Shown here: piece by piece, positions 1-11,360 of the stretch | Layout of the letters: each line of letters begins with the position of its first letter | How positions within the stretch are numbered: position 1 is the stretch's first letter | From: Hirsutella rhossiliensis | Taxonomy: Eukaryota; Ascomycota; Sordariomycetes; Hypocreales; Ophiocordycipitaceae | Length of the DNA stretch: 64,000 nt | Direction: 5' to 3' | NCBI RefSeq assembly: GCF_020360975.1 | Contig: NW_025408674.1 | Location: forward strand, 2,046,001 to 2,110,000 | Position numbers and translations under genes: made by a program | The notes under the pieces: generated by a model | What the model was told of the DNA's origin: nothing | The model's database searches: none | What the model saw: only the letters and a program-made list of their open reading frames with translations

Positions 1-653
1 CGGTACTGGACCAAGTCGGCGGCGTACTCCCGCATCGCCTTGATGGCCAAGTTGAACTTGCCCCGGTACAGCAGCCAGTTGAGGATGCCGGGTCGCGTGG
101 GGCGCTGCATGGCCTCGCCCGTCGAGTCCTCCATGGCCTTGATCATGGGGTGATGCGGCCCGCTCAGGCAGTTGAGTTTCCGGCCGTACAGCGTCAAGGT
201 CAAGGTCTCGAGGTCCAGCTTGGCGAGGTCGCGCCACGGGCAGACGGGTTCGGTCGACGCCTTCCACAGCTCAATGAGTTCCGAGGCCGTGTCGCGCATC
301 TGCTCGAAGTTGTCCGCCAGGGCATCGGGCTGCAGATAGGGCGCGATGATGCGATGTGCGATGCCCCAGCTCGCCTCGTGGTCGTAGGCCGTGAACAGGG
401 CATCGTGAACGGCCGCTCGGATCTCTACCACGGGGCCTCCAACATATTTCCGGAACCGCTTCTCGTCGCAAATCTCCTCTGCCAGTGCGACGCTGGCCAC
501 GAAGACGATGGTCTTGCCCAGGATCTTGATCTGAAAGATTTCGCCGTGCTCCTCCGCCAACTTCTTGAGCGAGGCCCACGGATTGCCAGGTTTGACGTCG
601 AAGATGTTGCCGAGGATGGGCACGCCAGAGGGCCGTGGGATGGGTTGCGACAT
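1..653 (-). CDS. Cytochrome P450, CYP505/P450foxy-like, N-terminal part (runs off left edge)
   Basis: The visible 217 residues are the N-terminal part of a P450. The start at 653 gives a short proline-rich lead (PRPSGVPILGN) with no membrane anchor, as expected for soluble self-sufficient CYP505 enzymes. These fuse a fatty-acid subterminal hydroxylase to a CPR-type reductase. Supporting motifs are CDEKRFRK and the C-helix W-G-I-A-H-R, which contacts the heme propionate. The I-helix, the ExxR motif, the heme cysteine and any reductase domain lie beyond position 1. The fusion and the exact subfamily are therefore inferred from the N-terminal family pattern only. The visible part is free of stops and I saw no intron. 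The promoter is in the gap to the right, shared head-to-head with DPM3. Confidence 0.82.
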   Translation of the reverse strand, partial: MSQPIPRPSGVPILGNIFDVKPGNPWASLKKLAEEHGEIFQIKILGKTIVFVASVALAEEICDEKRFRKYVGGPVVEIRAAVHDALFTAYDHEASWGIAHRIIAPYLQPDALADNFEQMRDTASELIELWKASTEPVCPWRDLAKLDLETLTLTLYGRKLNCLSGPHHPMIKAMEDSTGEAMQRPTRPGILNWLLYRGKFNLAIKAMREYAADLVQY

Positions 654-2104
654 GGTGACTTTTTTTATTCGCTTCTTCACAGTAGCGCTTAGCAACTCGA
701 GGGGACGGGTTCAGCTTGTGCAGAGAAGCCGGGTGCAAGCCGGTTCATATGGACGGATGGGCAGCTGAGGAGAGGGGGACCGGGGGGTCATGCAGACTGG
801 AACTCGCATCTGTGTATGCAGCCGTGGATCCAATTGAGAAGCGAGCGACGTCTCTTTGTCGACAAAGTATTCCCAACTGAAACCCGTGTCTGCCAGCAAA
901 TTTGTTTGTTGGGGACATTTGACGCTGAGGTTCGGCCAACCCGTTGCTTGACTGTCGGCGGCGAGGTGCATGCCTTGCGCCAAGGCTCTTCATCTTCTGG
1001 ACGTTAACAGGTGGTTTATCTCGCTTGACAACGCAAGAAGCCAGCCGCAGAGCACGAAGGCTTGGTAGATACTTGGCAAGCACAGGTTGGAAACATCACA
1101 ACATCGGGTCACTGTCAGGTCTGCATTAGCGCGCTGCCGTCGACGGCGACAATTGCCCATTGCCGAGGGCCAATGACGCTGGCGTCGCATTGCAAAAGGC
1201 ACGCCTTTGATTGGCAGCGTCCATGCTAGCCGGGGTACTTTGTCCCGTACGCGGCATCAATGCGAGGCAGCGAGACTGCACGAACCGTGAGGGCTCACAC
1301 TCCCAGTCTGCTTCTGTGTGCTGGCCGAACACTGTCGACGCACAGAGAGTGTACGGTACTGCAGCTGGCTGAAGCCGACAATGGATGTCAACCCCGCGAG
1401 CTTGGACGGTGAAAGTCTCATCTGTGTCATTGCTCACCCCGTCTGTTCGCTGGGTCCAGCAGGGGGGAAAAGCAAGCTGCCAATCTGCCACCTCCAGCTC
1501 GCCGGATGTCGGTAGATCTTTACTCTCCTCGGGGAACAATGGACTCGAGTCACTGCAGGGTACTCTTCAGTTGCCACGGAGACTGATCTCGCCTCGATGC
1601 TTCTGAATTCGACAAATGAGAAGACGAGATTGTCGGCATCCTCTCTCGATGCGCCATCTTTCCTTTTGCCCAGCCGGAAAGCGTACTTCGATGGCGTTTG
1701 CGATGCCCCATTGCCGGGCTCTCAGTTGCAGTCGGATCGGCAAAAGATGAGGTACAGTGCAGTACATGTGCAGGAGGCCGTTAAATCGGCGCCACGTCGC
1801 ACTGAGGCACTCAATGCAAGCCCGTCGAGGGTGCCGAGGATGATGAAGCAGCCAGCTTGTCAAATCAGGTGTCAATCAGGTGGCCCCTCAAAGCTCACCC
1901 CAGCTTAGTCACCACCTTTCGATTTCGCGCCCAGCGTCAACGCGCCAGTAAATCAATCCCACGTCTCGCCGGCAAAACCAAGCATCACCACCACCAGCTC
2001 AACGCTGCATCGCCGCCACGGCCGTCGCTCATTTCCCGCATCGCCAATTCGACCTGCCAGACAATTCTGCTGCCTCCTCGAGCGCCTCCGCAGACCCGCT
2101 CATC
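654..2104. other. Intergenic gap between divergent P450 and DPM3 genes
   Basis: About 1.45 kb between two divergent start codons, presumably containing both promoters. I see no conserved coding sequence, tRNA or repeat. Small open frames here on both strands have no recognisable motif. Confidence 0.5.
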
Positions 2105-2531
2105 ATGACGCGCGCGCAACAGACCATCTCCCTCGGCCTCCTCGTTTCTTCCGTATGCCCCCACTCTCTCTCTGCCTCTCTGACTACTCCCAAGTTGCGC
2201 CTCGACGCTGACGACTGGTTTGCGCCGCAGCTCTACCTCGCCCTGTACCTCGAGTTGATCCCTCTGCCGCCCCTGGTCCAGCAGCAGATTGTCCCCGTGG
2301 TACGCGCCCAATGCCACCCGCCTGCCTCCAGACCGCGATGTGGACTGACTGGCTGCTTGCCTTCGATAGCTTCCCTTCTGGGCTCTCGTCTCGTTCGGCG
2401 CAATCCTTCTCTTCCGTCTCGGCCTGGGCATTTTGACCTTCAACGACGTTCCCGCAGCGCACAAGGAGCTGATGGCGGAAATCGACATGGCGAAGGTCGA
2501 CTTGAGGAAGCTCGGGGTCGACGTCGACTGA
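2105..2531 (+). CDS. DPM3: Dolichol-phosphate mannosyltransferase subunit 3
   Basis: Three exons (2105-2152, 2231-2299, 2370-2531) encode 92 residues, the usual size for DPM3. In the ER membrane DPM3 tethers and stabilises the catalytic DPM1 subunit, which makes dolichol-phosphate mannose for N-glycans, GPI anchors and O-mannosylation. Two hydrophobic segments span roughly residues 7-28 and 38-60. They are followed by the family's C-terminal part, with the tract TFNDVPAAHKEL and a short charged helix. Both introns have GT..AG borders (GTATGC, GTACGC donors) and preserve phase. Because the coding sequence is split into small exons, only the splice model reveals it. The gene converges on the CENP-O-like gene, with 186 bases between the stops. 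Confidence 0.88.
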
Positions 2532-2717
2532 AAGCTGCGACGATGCAGTGCAGCTGGGCATGGACGATTCGAGCACTGGTTCGAATGTAGAAGACCAAGG
2601 AGTGGAATTCAAGAAGCCACCCGTTTGGGCTCGCCATTATGATTACCAACAAGGCTACGTGTGGCGCGGCCATGATTTCTCGTTGCAGTCTCATTCCACA
2701 TGTCTCGCCACCAGCTT

Positions 2718-4734
2718 TCAAGGGACCTGGACTCCTGCCAGCAGCGCCGCTACAGTCCGTACAGCCTCTTCCGGTTCCTGCCCACCTCTGACAAGGTCAT
2801 CAAACAAGGTGGGAAGCCTGCCAAAGACGCCTCGTCCATCTGCCTCGCGCCCTGGGAGCCCCGTCAGCAACGAGCGCGTGATCCGTTTCGTCAAGACATG
2901 TCGTAAACTCACATTTGCCTGGGAGTCCAACTAATACAGCAACCTTGCTCTGTGCCTCACCCGTCCAGTCGAAGTCAATCTTCCACTCCAGGCGCAGCGA
3001 GGACGTGTCGTCCAGACCAGCCCCAGCAGGCACCTCAATCTCAAAAGACCGCTGGCCCAGGAAACGTATCAGATCGGCCCTGTTGCAAGCTCTTTGCTTC
3101 TTTGCATCGTCGTCGAACTCGGCGCTGCCCTCGCGCTGCCGCTGCCGCCGTGCCTCCCACGCCTCGGCAACTGATTCTAGTAATCTCTTTCTTGACCCCA
3201 AGCTCCGGTCCAATCGAGACCAAAACTGTGCTCTGAGCGTTGCGACTCGATACCATTCGCCCATTGCCCATGACAGAATCCCGACATTTCGCTGCATGGT
3301 TCTGTTGCAGCTTCCGGAGCAAACCTTGTCCGCAAAGGGTTCTAGCTCGTACTTGGCAGATGGTTCGAGGGCTGTCACGGCGAGTTCCACGATGCTGAGG
3401 TTCATGGCATTCACCACTATCTCAAGCTTTGCCGTGAAGAGTCCCGGCACATCGCGAGACCGAAGAGTGACAAGACGGCGCTGTCGCAGTGGCTGATTTG
3501 GCTTGGGGGCCAAGACGGCTATACTCGACATGACGCTGAACTGGCTAAAGAGCTCTAGGTACGGCAGCTCCTTGTCAGCAGTCATGGACACTGGGTGGTG
3601 AGACTTGATGCTTTCCAGATCCTCCTGGTCGGCTGCCGCAGGCGGTGCCGCAGCCAGTGAGAGTCGGCCGAATGGAAGAAGGCCCATGGGATTGAGCACT
3701 GCCTGCATCAGTTGATGAGACAAAGCCGATCGGGGTGCCTCTTGCTGGGAAACGAGACAGCGGTGCAGCAAGTCCACTACGCCCTCTTCGTTGGTCGGGG
3801 CGACAATGCGCCCGGAGGTCTGCATCAGCCGCAGGCGCTCATTCTCCTCGCTCGCCGTCTTCAAGTCGCTTCTCAGCCTTGCGATTTCCTCTCGCAGTCC
3901 ATCTCGCTCCTTCAATCTCGCCGCAAGCGGGTTGAAAGCAGGAACTTGGCGGGCGTGATTCGTCGTTGGGTCCAAGGCAAGATCGCGAGGCGGCTTTTGG
4001 CTGCGCGCAGTTGTTCGGTGGCGATCCCGGGCCACGGCGCCAGGCTTTTTGCTTGGTTCCGGCGGGGGCCTTTCCGGCGGGGGCTTCAAAGGAGAGCTCT
4101 TCTTAGTGGCCTTGCGTTTCTCCCGCCACCGTGACGGACTGCTGTGGATTCCTCTGGGCGGAGTGGACGACAAGGCATCGGGGACTGCGGGTGGGAGTTC
4201 GGGCTCTGGCGGGGGTGGTATGGACACGCCCGTATTCGGAGATCGACGCAGCGTATGCCCGATGAATGGGTTCAGCTCATCCTCTCCCTCGGCTGCGGGC
4301 GGCGGCAGCGGCCTCGGCTGCGGTTTGGCGGGCGACCGCCTCGGAGCCGCCGCCAGACCACCCCTGACCGTCCTCACGGATCGTCCCGAGCTGGGCCCAG
4401 CCTCGCCCTGGCGCATCTCATTGTAGCTCCGGTCTGGCTCGCTGACGGCGACATTGTCGGCCGTCGTGTCGGGGCGCGCAGTCAGTATGTCAGACAGGCT
4501 CTGGTCGCTTCCGGCGTCGCTGGCACGTCTTGCCGGCGGCTTCGCTGGGGAAGCAGAGCGTCTCTTTTCGAGAATCTCGGGATTATGGCGCGAGAGGCTG
4601 GCCTTGGTCGGCGATGCAAAAGACGGCCGCGCGCGTCGTGAGCCTGAGGCTTCTGGGGTTGCGCCTTGGCCTGATGTGCGGGCGGCTGCGATGCCCGACG
4701 AGACGCGTCGACGCTTGGGCGCAGACTCGTCCAT
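2718..4734 (-). CDS. CENP-O-like kinetochore protein (Mcm21/Mal2 family), probable
   Basis: Two exons (4734-2913 and 2851-2718) give 651 residues. The first 260 are basic and Ser/Pro-rich with an early RRR cluster, probably disordered and nuclear. A short coiled coil follows near residues 270-305. The folded C-terminal part begins around HHPVSMTADKELPYLELFSQF. It contains the RNVGILSWAMGEW tract and ends, across the intron, in GKW-READGRG. That join restores the family-like GLPGKW motif, which supports the 61-base intron (GTGAGT..CCCAG). CENP-O works in the inner-kinetochore COMA/CCAN complex. I assign it from the pattern of the C-terminal half and the length. Another fungal coiled-coil nuclear protein remains possible. 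Confidence 0.5.
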
Positions 4735-5340
4735 GGCGAAGAGATGAGTGCCGGCTCAGAGGCACGGCATGGCAGAGGATTTTGCCCGAGTCTGAGGCCT
4801 GCAGATGCGACGGTCGAGGGGGTGTTCAATGTCAACACTGTGGGCACGCGTGCCGCCTCGGTGGGCTTGACCGCCTGCTGATCCTGGAGGGAGATGGCGA
4901 ATCAGTGCAGGCCTGCTGGTCATGTTACTGCACGGCAGTAGTGGCAGCACAGCACCCGCTGGAGGTCTGGCGGTGGAGAATCGAAGAACAGTCGAGCTTA
5001 TCGCCAGCAACGGAACAATTCATTTTTCTTTATCCGTACATAAAGGCAAAGCTTCCTCCCTGTTTACTTTCAGTTATTATGTCAGCACCTAACGCAGCAC
5101 TAACGCAGTCAGTACGTACCTCGAAGGAACGCTTCAGAACGCGAAAGCACGTGGCCCCCAGCTCACGAGATGCAGGCACCGTCACGTGCGGCCTTTGAGG
5201 CCGGCAGTCGATGCCGCGGTATGACGCACTCACTCTCGGTTTGCGCCCTGACATGGTGATATCAGCTTTTCTCTCACTCCCCTCCCCTCGTTCCGATACC
5301 CCCGCGATACCGAAACAACCTCATCGCATCATCGCGCACA
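4735..5340. other. Divergent promoter region (CENP-O-like / OXLD1-like)
   Basis: 606 bases between divergent start codons. The part just before 5341 is C-rich (cccctcccctcg, then ccccgcgatacc), typical of fungal core promoters. No gene is recognised. Confidence 0.45.
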
Positions 5341-6162
5341 ATGTCGGCATCCAAGAGGCTACTCCCATCAAGGCTTAGCCTTTTGCGATCTGCCTCATCG
5401 AGCCCCAGCCGAAACTTCACCAGTACCACCAGATTGGCCGTCCAAGGTGAACCGTGGCCCCAGAGATCTCCCCTGGGAGCCTACTACGAAAGCATCATCC
5501 GAGATCCGACTCCGTATCCTTTCAAGGAGAAGCCCGAAGACCCTCCCGACTCGGCCGACCCCGACGTCCAGCCCCCCGGCAAGAAGCCCGAATCTCCGTC
5601 CGCACCACCGCCGACCAAGAAGAAGCCGGGCCGCAAGCCAGCAGCCAGCGCGTCCGCTTCGTTGCCAGCATCTTCCGACCTCTCCGCCGCGTCCACTCCC
5701 ATCCCATCACCTCCCCCCATGACAGCAGCGGAGAAGGCCCGCATTGTCTTTGGGTCCCGACTGCTCGGCCCTGCCGAACAGGCCGATCGCCTCGCAGCCA
5801 AGAAAGCCCAATCGACATATATTGCTGGTGTCCTCGTACCTCCGCGCCCCGAAGAGCCCGACAACTGCTGCATGAGCGGGTGCGTCAACTGCGTCTGGGA
5901 TCGGTTCCGAGATGACATGGAAGAGTGGTCAGCCAGGAAGAACGAGGCGCAAATGCGACTCAACGACAAGGAGGCATCCATAGACGCTGATGGCGGCGGC
6001 TCACAAGGCGGCTGGGGGGTCAGACTTGGCAACGCTAAGATCGCAAAGGACTTATGGGATGAAGAAGTGTTCGAAAACGTCCCGGTCGGCATTCGCGAAT
6101 TCATGAAGCAGGAGAAGCGGCTGAAAGAGAAGCACCAAAGGGAAGGGACCATGGGGGGCTGA
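5341..6162 (+). CDS. Mitochondrial OXLD1-like protein (oxidoreductase-like N-terminal domain)
   Basis: Single-exon gene, 273 residues. The N-terminus is rich in Arg, Ser and Leu with no acidic residues for about 30 positions, a plausible mitochondrial presequence. A long Pro/Ala/Ser/Lys linker covers about residues 60-130. The diagnostic core is at about residues 178-205: PDNCCMSGCVNCVWDRF, the Cys-rich CC..GC..CVW signature of the oxidoreductase-like family found in human OXLD1 and fungal homologues. The biochemical role of the family is not settled; the Cys cluster suggests metal or redox function. The C-terminus is charged and helical. It converges on XPT1, 509 bases away. Confidence 0.8.
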   Translation: MSASKRLLPSRLSLLRSASSSPSRNFTSTTRLAVQGEPWPQRSPLGAYYESIIRDPTPYPFKEKPEDPPDSADPDVQPPGKKPESPSAPPPTKKKPGRKPAASASASLPASSDLSAASTPIPSPPPMTAAEKARIVFGSRLLGPAEQADRLAAKKAQSTYIAGVLVPPRPEEPDNCCMSGCVNCVWDRFRDDMEEWSARKNEAQMRLNDKEASIDADGGGSQGGWGVRLGNAKIAKDLWDEEVFENVPVGIREFMKQEKRLKEKHQREGTMGG

Positions 6163-6671
6163 ATGATGCGCCAATGACTGATGCGCCGAGATATAGATGA
6201 GATTCTGAGCGTTTGTTGCTGCTAAACTGATCGCGGAGACTTGGATACTACGGAGGTATTGCGAGGGTTGAATTGGTTCCCGTCAGTGCTGAGCCCGGCG
6301 GACAGAAGCGCGTCGGGGGCCTTTGTTAGATCAACGTTTACTTACGAGCCAAGATGACGCAAATGTTCCTTTGCTCCGCGTGCTTGGATTTGGAATTGCC
6401 TTGAGAAACGCCGTTGGATTGACCATGTCCGCAGCCTTCAATACGGTGAGCACGGAGTTGAAATGCGTTTATTGATGTAGGACTCCGATCCAAGCCCATG
6501 TCGCCAGCCAAAAACCAATTACTCCCCGCCTGGGCCAGAAACTGCCCATGGAATTCCTTTCCACGTGTCTAATAGGCCACTGTTGTCGACGCCGAGATTT
6601 TTCCCTTGCTTGTTTATTGTATGAGGCAGCATGCAGGTAGATTGTACCAAAGCAACTCGTCCGTTTATCCA
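6163..6671. other. Convergent 3' intergenic region
   Basis: Between two convergent stops; presumably both 3' UTRs. Nothing else seen. Confidence 0.4.
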
Positions 6672-7422
6672 TCAAGGGGTCTTGGCAGCATGAGCCATTT
6701 TATCGTGCTCTTCAATGTCTATCGCCTCCCAAGGGTAGTTGATCCAAACGTCGCCGACCGTCTCGGCCGCCTCGTAGTGCGTGTCGATCATGTCGTGGGG
6801 CAGGACGCCCTTTTTGGGCTTGTCCTTGTTCTGTGCTTCGGTCAGAAACAAACAGAGCCAGACACAAAGAAGAGTCAACGTACGTGGAGGACAAAGATGC
6901 TGAACTGTGTCTTGGGCTGCTCGCCGCCCATGCGCTGCCGGGCAGCCTCGACGTCCTTTTCCAGCTCCTTGACCGCGTACTCGAGCGTGGTCCGGGTGTC
7001 GTCAACCTCGTCGACGATGAGGACGCGCTTGCCAACGAGGTTGTACATTTCACCGAGGGCAGTAAAGTCGAGCCACTGGGTGCGGGTGACCTTTGTGCCA
7101 ATGGCCTCAACCTCTGTGCCGCCGAGGGACTCGTAGAGGGACAGGCCGATGGCCTGAATGGGGATGTTGGGCGAGCCGGGCTGCTTGAGGAACGAGCGCA
7201 AGATGCGGGCAGGGACGTAGCCGCCACCGCCAATGGCAATCATGAGCTGGGGCTGGAAGTCGGCGAGAAGCCTTGCGGCGGATTTGCGGCACAGATTGTG
7301 CACCTGGAAGGCATTGCCCGCGGTCCATTGTCAGGGCACGCGTCTGTCTTGGGCCAGTGTCCGTTGCGCCGGCAGGCGAGGACACTTACATCGTTGTACG
7401 TGACGTAGACTTTTTCGACCAT
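6672..7422 (-). CDS. XPT1: Xanthine/hypoxanthine phosphoribosyltransferase
   Basis: Three exons (7422-7390, 7303-6884, 6830-6672) encode 203 residues, matching yeast Xpt1/Hpt1-type enzymes. It transfers phosphoribose from PRPP to xanthine or (hypo)xanthine in purine salvage in the cytosol. Visible motifs are MVEKVYVTYND at the start, IAIGGGGYVPARI, TRTQWLDF, the PRPP-binding VLIVDEVDDTRTT, and the family C-terminus KDKPKKG..WINYPWEA. The start at 7422 was chosen because the conserved N-terminus begins there. An upstream in-frame extension is rich in Pro and Arg and not family-like. Introns use GTAAGT and GTACGT donors. Purine substrate preference cannot be read from the sequence. Confidence 0.92.
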
Positions 7423-8961
7423 GGCGACGACAATCTGCACTCGTCGTGCTCGCGTGAAACTTTGCGGGGCGGTGATATCGCGACAATGTTTCACGTCAGG
7501 CAGCGGCGGCGATTTGTCTCGCGGCGGGATCGGCTTCGACGTGATCGGCAAACAGGCTACGGAAAGAGGCGAGGCGAGGCGTGAGGCCCGGAGGGTGAGA
7601 AGAGAGAGGGTGGCGGAGGAGGGAAATCAGGCGAGTGGATAAGGATTCTTCTGGAGGTTTTTTTTTACCCTCGATAATGCCTCTCTATTCCAACGGCCAG
7701 CCCCGCAGCACTTTGGCTCCTTCAGCGGAGCGGGCATTCACTGGCCCAGTGGAGCTAAAAACCCGCCCTGTCACCGTTGGGTTGTAGGTAATCACTGAGT
7801 TTGAGGCCCAGCGTCGGCATCCTCCGAGGACCGACAAGTGGAGCGACTGTGAGGCCTGTTCATCCGAGAGAAATCGTAACAGACTCTCGCATCTTAAAGA
7901 ACGTCGCTTTAAAGTCTGAAATGGGACGATTTCAGAAAGTTTGGGCCGGTCCCCTTTCCGCCCGGCTTCGGCGACGACGACTACTAACAGTGCATCACTA
8001 GTTAAATGGTCGTCGGATAGCTAGAGCCTTGTCAGTTTACGTCTGAGAAGAGTATTCCACCAATTCATATCATCCTCGGCGTTGAGAAGAGCGGAGTGGA
8101 CTGTCGAAAGATCTAGCAGCACGGATCCATTTTGATAAACATGGCTGTGAATTTGTTGTTTGCGGCATTAATGCCTGTCAAAAGGCGGCGGGCGTGTCCC
8201 GCTCAACACGATGCCCTCAACCAAGTGGAGAGATGGGCGTTGCTACTCGGTAAATGTGAGTTGCCCGCCCTGTCCATGGCACTTGTAGCAAACCGAGACC
8301 CTCCTCGCTCCATGCAGTCTGGGTCTGTCAGGGTCGATCCAGGCCAATGCCAAAGATATGTCATACGGATGCAGATGTACGAATAGCAGAGCCATTCAAA
8401 GCCAACGCTGAGAATAGCCTTTACGTGTAAGGTGTCTGCGCGTTATCTCGACGCGAGCGAAGTATGGAGGGAATTTCCAGGAGAGAGCGCAATGCCCTTT
8501 TGGGGGCGCAGTATTATCATTATGCCGGTCCAGTGTGGAGTGGCGTCATTCCCCCGAGTCTCCTAAACCGACAGTAAGTAGCCCATGCATGGCGAGTCCG
8601 ACTGCAGTCTCCTTGTTGGTTATGGCTGGCGGAAAATGGATGTGCAAAGTTTGCACCTCAAAGTCCAGGTTCACGATCTAATCAAGCAGCTTGAGACTGG
8701 TCGACCCTTGGGCTAATGATTCTGGTGCCGAGGCGAGCCTGAAGCACTGTCCAGTGTCGCTAGTGTGCTATTGGGTTGGCATCTGAAACTCCACTGCGAA
8801 TCGGCCCTAGAATTTCCCGGCATTGTCCATCGTTACGAAAGGCAGAGATTTATTTTCCTTTTTCCTTCCCTTACCACCGCCGGCAACGGAGTCGTTGATT
8901 CAACAACGGCCGCATCCATCGCGTCGACACACCCAGCCTGCTCCAGACAGCCTCCGTCGTC
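7423..8961. other. Divergent intergenic region (XPT1 / THR4)
   Basis: 1.54 kb between start codons. A T-run sits at about 7658-7665. A pyrimidine-rich stretch at about 8848-8880, just upstream of THR4, looks like an ordinary fungal core promoter. I searched it by eye for TGA(C/G)TCA sites and found none. No gene or RNA is recognised. Confidence 0.45.
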
Positions 8962-10841
8962 ATGTCGGATCCCGCGGCTCCCTCGTCGCAGACCTACCTC
9001 TCTACCAGAGGGGGTGACTACGGCGTACGCTCTCTCGCTCGACGCGCACCATCGTCAGCCGACTAAACGTTGCCAGCTTTCCTTTGAAACCGTGGTGCTC
9101 AAGGGCCTCGCTGCCGACGGCGGTCTCTTCCTCCCCGAGGCCATTCCCGCCGCCACGGAATGGGTGCGTCGCCACGCCGCTTGTCCACAACATCAAAGAC
9201 TGACGCGACTCCAGCAAAGTTGGAGCGACTTGCCCTACGCCCAACTGGCCTTTCGCATCCTGAGCCTCTACATTTCCACCGACGAGATTCCCGCCGCCGA
9301 TCTGAAAGACATCATCGACCGCAGCTACTCGACCTTTCGCGCTCCCGACATCACGCCTCTGACACACTTGCGCGACAACCTCCATCTCCTCGAACTCTTC
9401 CACGGCCCTAGCTACTCCTTTAAAGACTGTGCGTACGCACGGCCCTCCCTTCATGGGACTCGCCAATGACGCTGACGTCTTCAAGGCGCCCTGCAGTTTC
9501 TAGGCAATCTCTTTGAGTATTTCCTCGTCCGCAGGAACCAAGGCAAGGAAGGAACAGGTCAGTTGAACATGCGCAGCTATGCCTGCATCGAGGAGACCGA
9601 CGACTGACTGGCTTCCAGACAGGCATCATCTCACTGTTGTCGGTGCCACGAGCGGCGATGTAATGCTCTCCTCGACGCCCTTCCCGGACACAGCACTGAC
9701 ATGCCATTAGACTGGCTCGGCTGCCATATACGGCCTCAGAGGCAAAAAGGATGTCTCCGTATTCATCCTGCACCCCAAGGGCCGCATCAGCCCATTGCAA
9801 GAGAAACAGATGACGACCGTCTTGGACGAAAACGTTCACAACATAGCCATCACCGGCACCTTTGACGACTGCCAGGACATCGTCAAGGCCCTCTTCGCCG
9901 ACCCCGGCACCAACGAAACCATAAAGCTCGGCGCCGTCAACTCCATCAACTGGGCCCGCATCCTCGCTCAGATTGTCTACTATTTCCATGCCTACTTTGC
10001 CCTCGCCAAGACGTCCTCGTCGTTCAAGATTGGCGACAAGGTCAGAGCCGTCGTTCCGACCGGCAACTTTGGCGACATTCTGGCTGGCTACTTCGCGCGT
10101 CGAATGGGCCTTCCCATAGAGAAGCTCGTTATCGCAACCAACGAAAACGATATCCTGGACCGCTTCTGGAAGACTGGAAAGTACGAAAAGAACCCTGTCA
10201 GCGGCTCCGAGGCCGACGAAGCGTCAGGTGCCGATGGCGCCAAGGAGCAAGCGGGCGGCGTGCGTGAGACGCTAAGCCCGGCCATGGACATTCAGGTTTC
10301 GAGCAACTTTGAGCGCCTGCTCTGGTACCTCGCTTTCGAGTTCGCGTCGGGCGCCGGCATGGACTATGAATGGAGCAAGACTCAGGCCTCGCAAGAAGTG
10401 ACGGCGTGGTTGACCGACTTGAAGAAAAAGGGAGGCTTCGGTCCCGTCTACCTGGACGTGCTGGAGAGCGCGCGTCGCACGTTTGAGAGTGAGCGCGTGA
10501 CTGACTCGCAGACGATTGAGACGATAAAGAAGTACTACAAGGACGTGGGCTACATCCTGGACCCCCATTCGGCAGTGGGCGTCACCGCCGCGGAGAGGTC
10601 TATCTGCAGGGCCGGGGAGCAGATGCCTCACATCTCTCTCTCGACCGCTCATCCCGCCAAGTTTGCTGCCGCTGTCAACCTGGCGCTGGAGCAGGAGCCG
10701 GGCTTCGATTTCGAAACAGTGCTTCCGGCTGACTTTGCGGCTCTCGCCCAGAAGGAAACACGCGTCACAGAGGCGGAGAACTCGTGGCAGAGCGTAAGAG
10801 GCATGGTCCTGGCGCAGGTTGAAAAGGATCTGAAGCATTAG
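8962..10841 (+). CDS. THR4: Threonine synthase
   Basis: Six exons (8962-9024, 9077-9163, 9215-9428, 9486-9557, 9619-9659, 9711-10841) encode 535 residues, close to yeast Thr4. This PLP enzyme converts O-phosphohomoserine to threonine, the last step of the aspartate-derived pathway. Family landmarks are the N-terminal YLSTRG, the hydrophobic LATDGG-like start of the fold (LAADGGLFLPE), and the PLP-lysine motif SYSFKD. This last motif is split by intron 3, which is why the protein reads FKDCALQF. Others are VGATSGDTGSAA, split by intron 5, QEKQMTTV and TGNFGDILAGYFARRMGLP. All six exon junctions keep phase. The start at 8962 gives the usual short N-terminus. Confidence 0.95.
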
Positions 10842-11360
10842 TTGCCAACGTGCATTTTGTCTAGCAATGATACCGCTACTGGGGAGTCTGGTAGATCCTG
10901 GATTCTGTTTTTGCAAGGTTGACGACCAGATGTTCCAAAGCATAGGAGATGACTGCAGCCCTTTCTCAAATCGAGTCGGCCTTGTCCACCAGGCTGTGCT
11001 GGTGCCTCCTGGGTCGGGTTAGCAGTTTCAATGAATCACGCGGTGACACAAAACGGAAACGATAGCGTCAATACGGGTGTGCCCGGGACGAGATTGCTGA
11101 ATGAACAGACGCTTTCGTGACGCCAGCTACTCCACCGCTACTCCATATGCAAACAAGGCGACGTTCTCGAGTGCTTCATGCTCTTGCTCTCTCCAGTAGG
11201 TCTCCGCTCCCCAAAGAGAAGAAGCATCTCACTGATGTCAGTTATTACAGGCGTCTAGTGGCCGTGTCAAAATCCAGATCAAGCTGTACAGTATAATACA
11301 CGTACAAGTGGACCGTCCCTTGCTTCGAATCTGGAAAACTTCCCCAGGCCGAGGCACAAT
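10842..11360. other. Convergent 3' intergenic region (THR4 / CYP52-like)
   Basis: 519 bases between convergent stops. No feature beyond probable 3' UTRs. Confidence 0.4.
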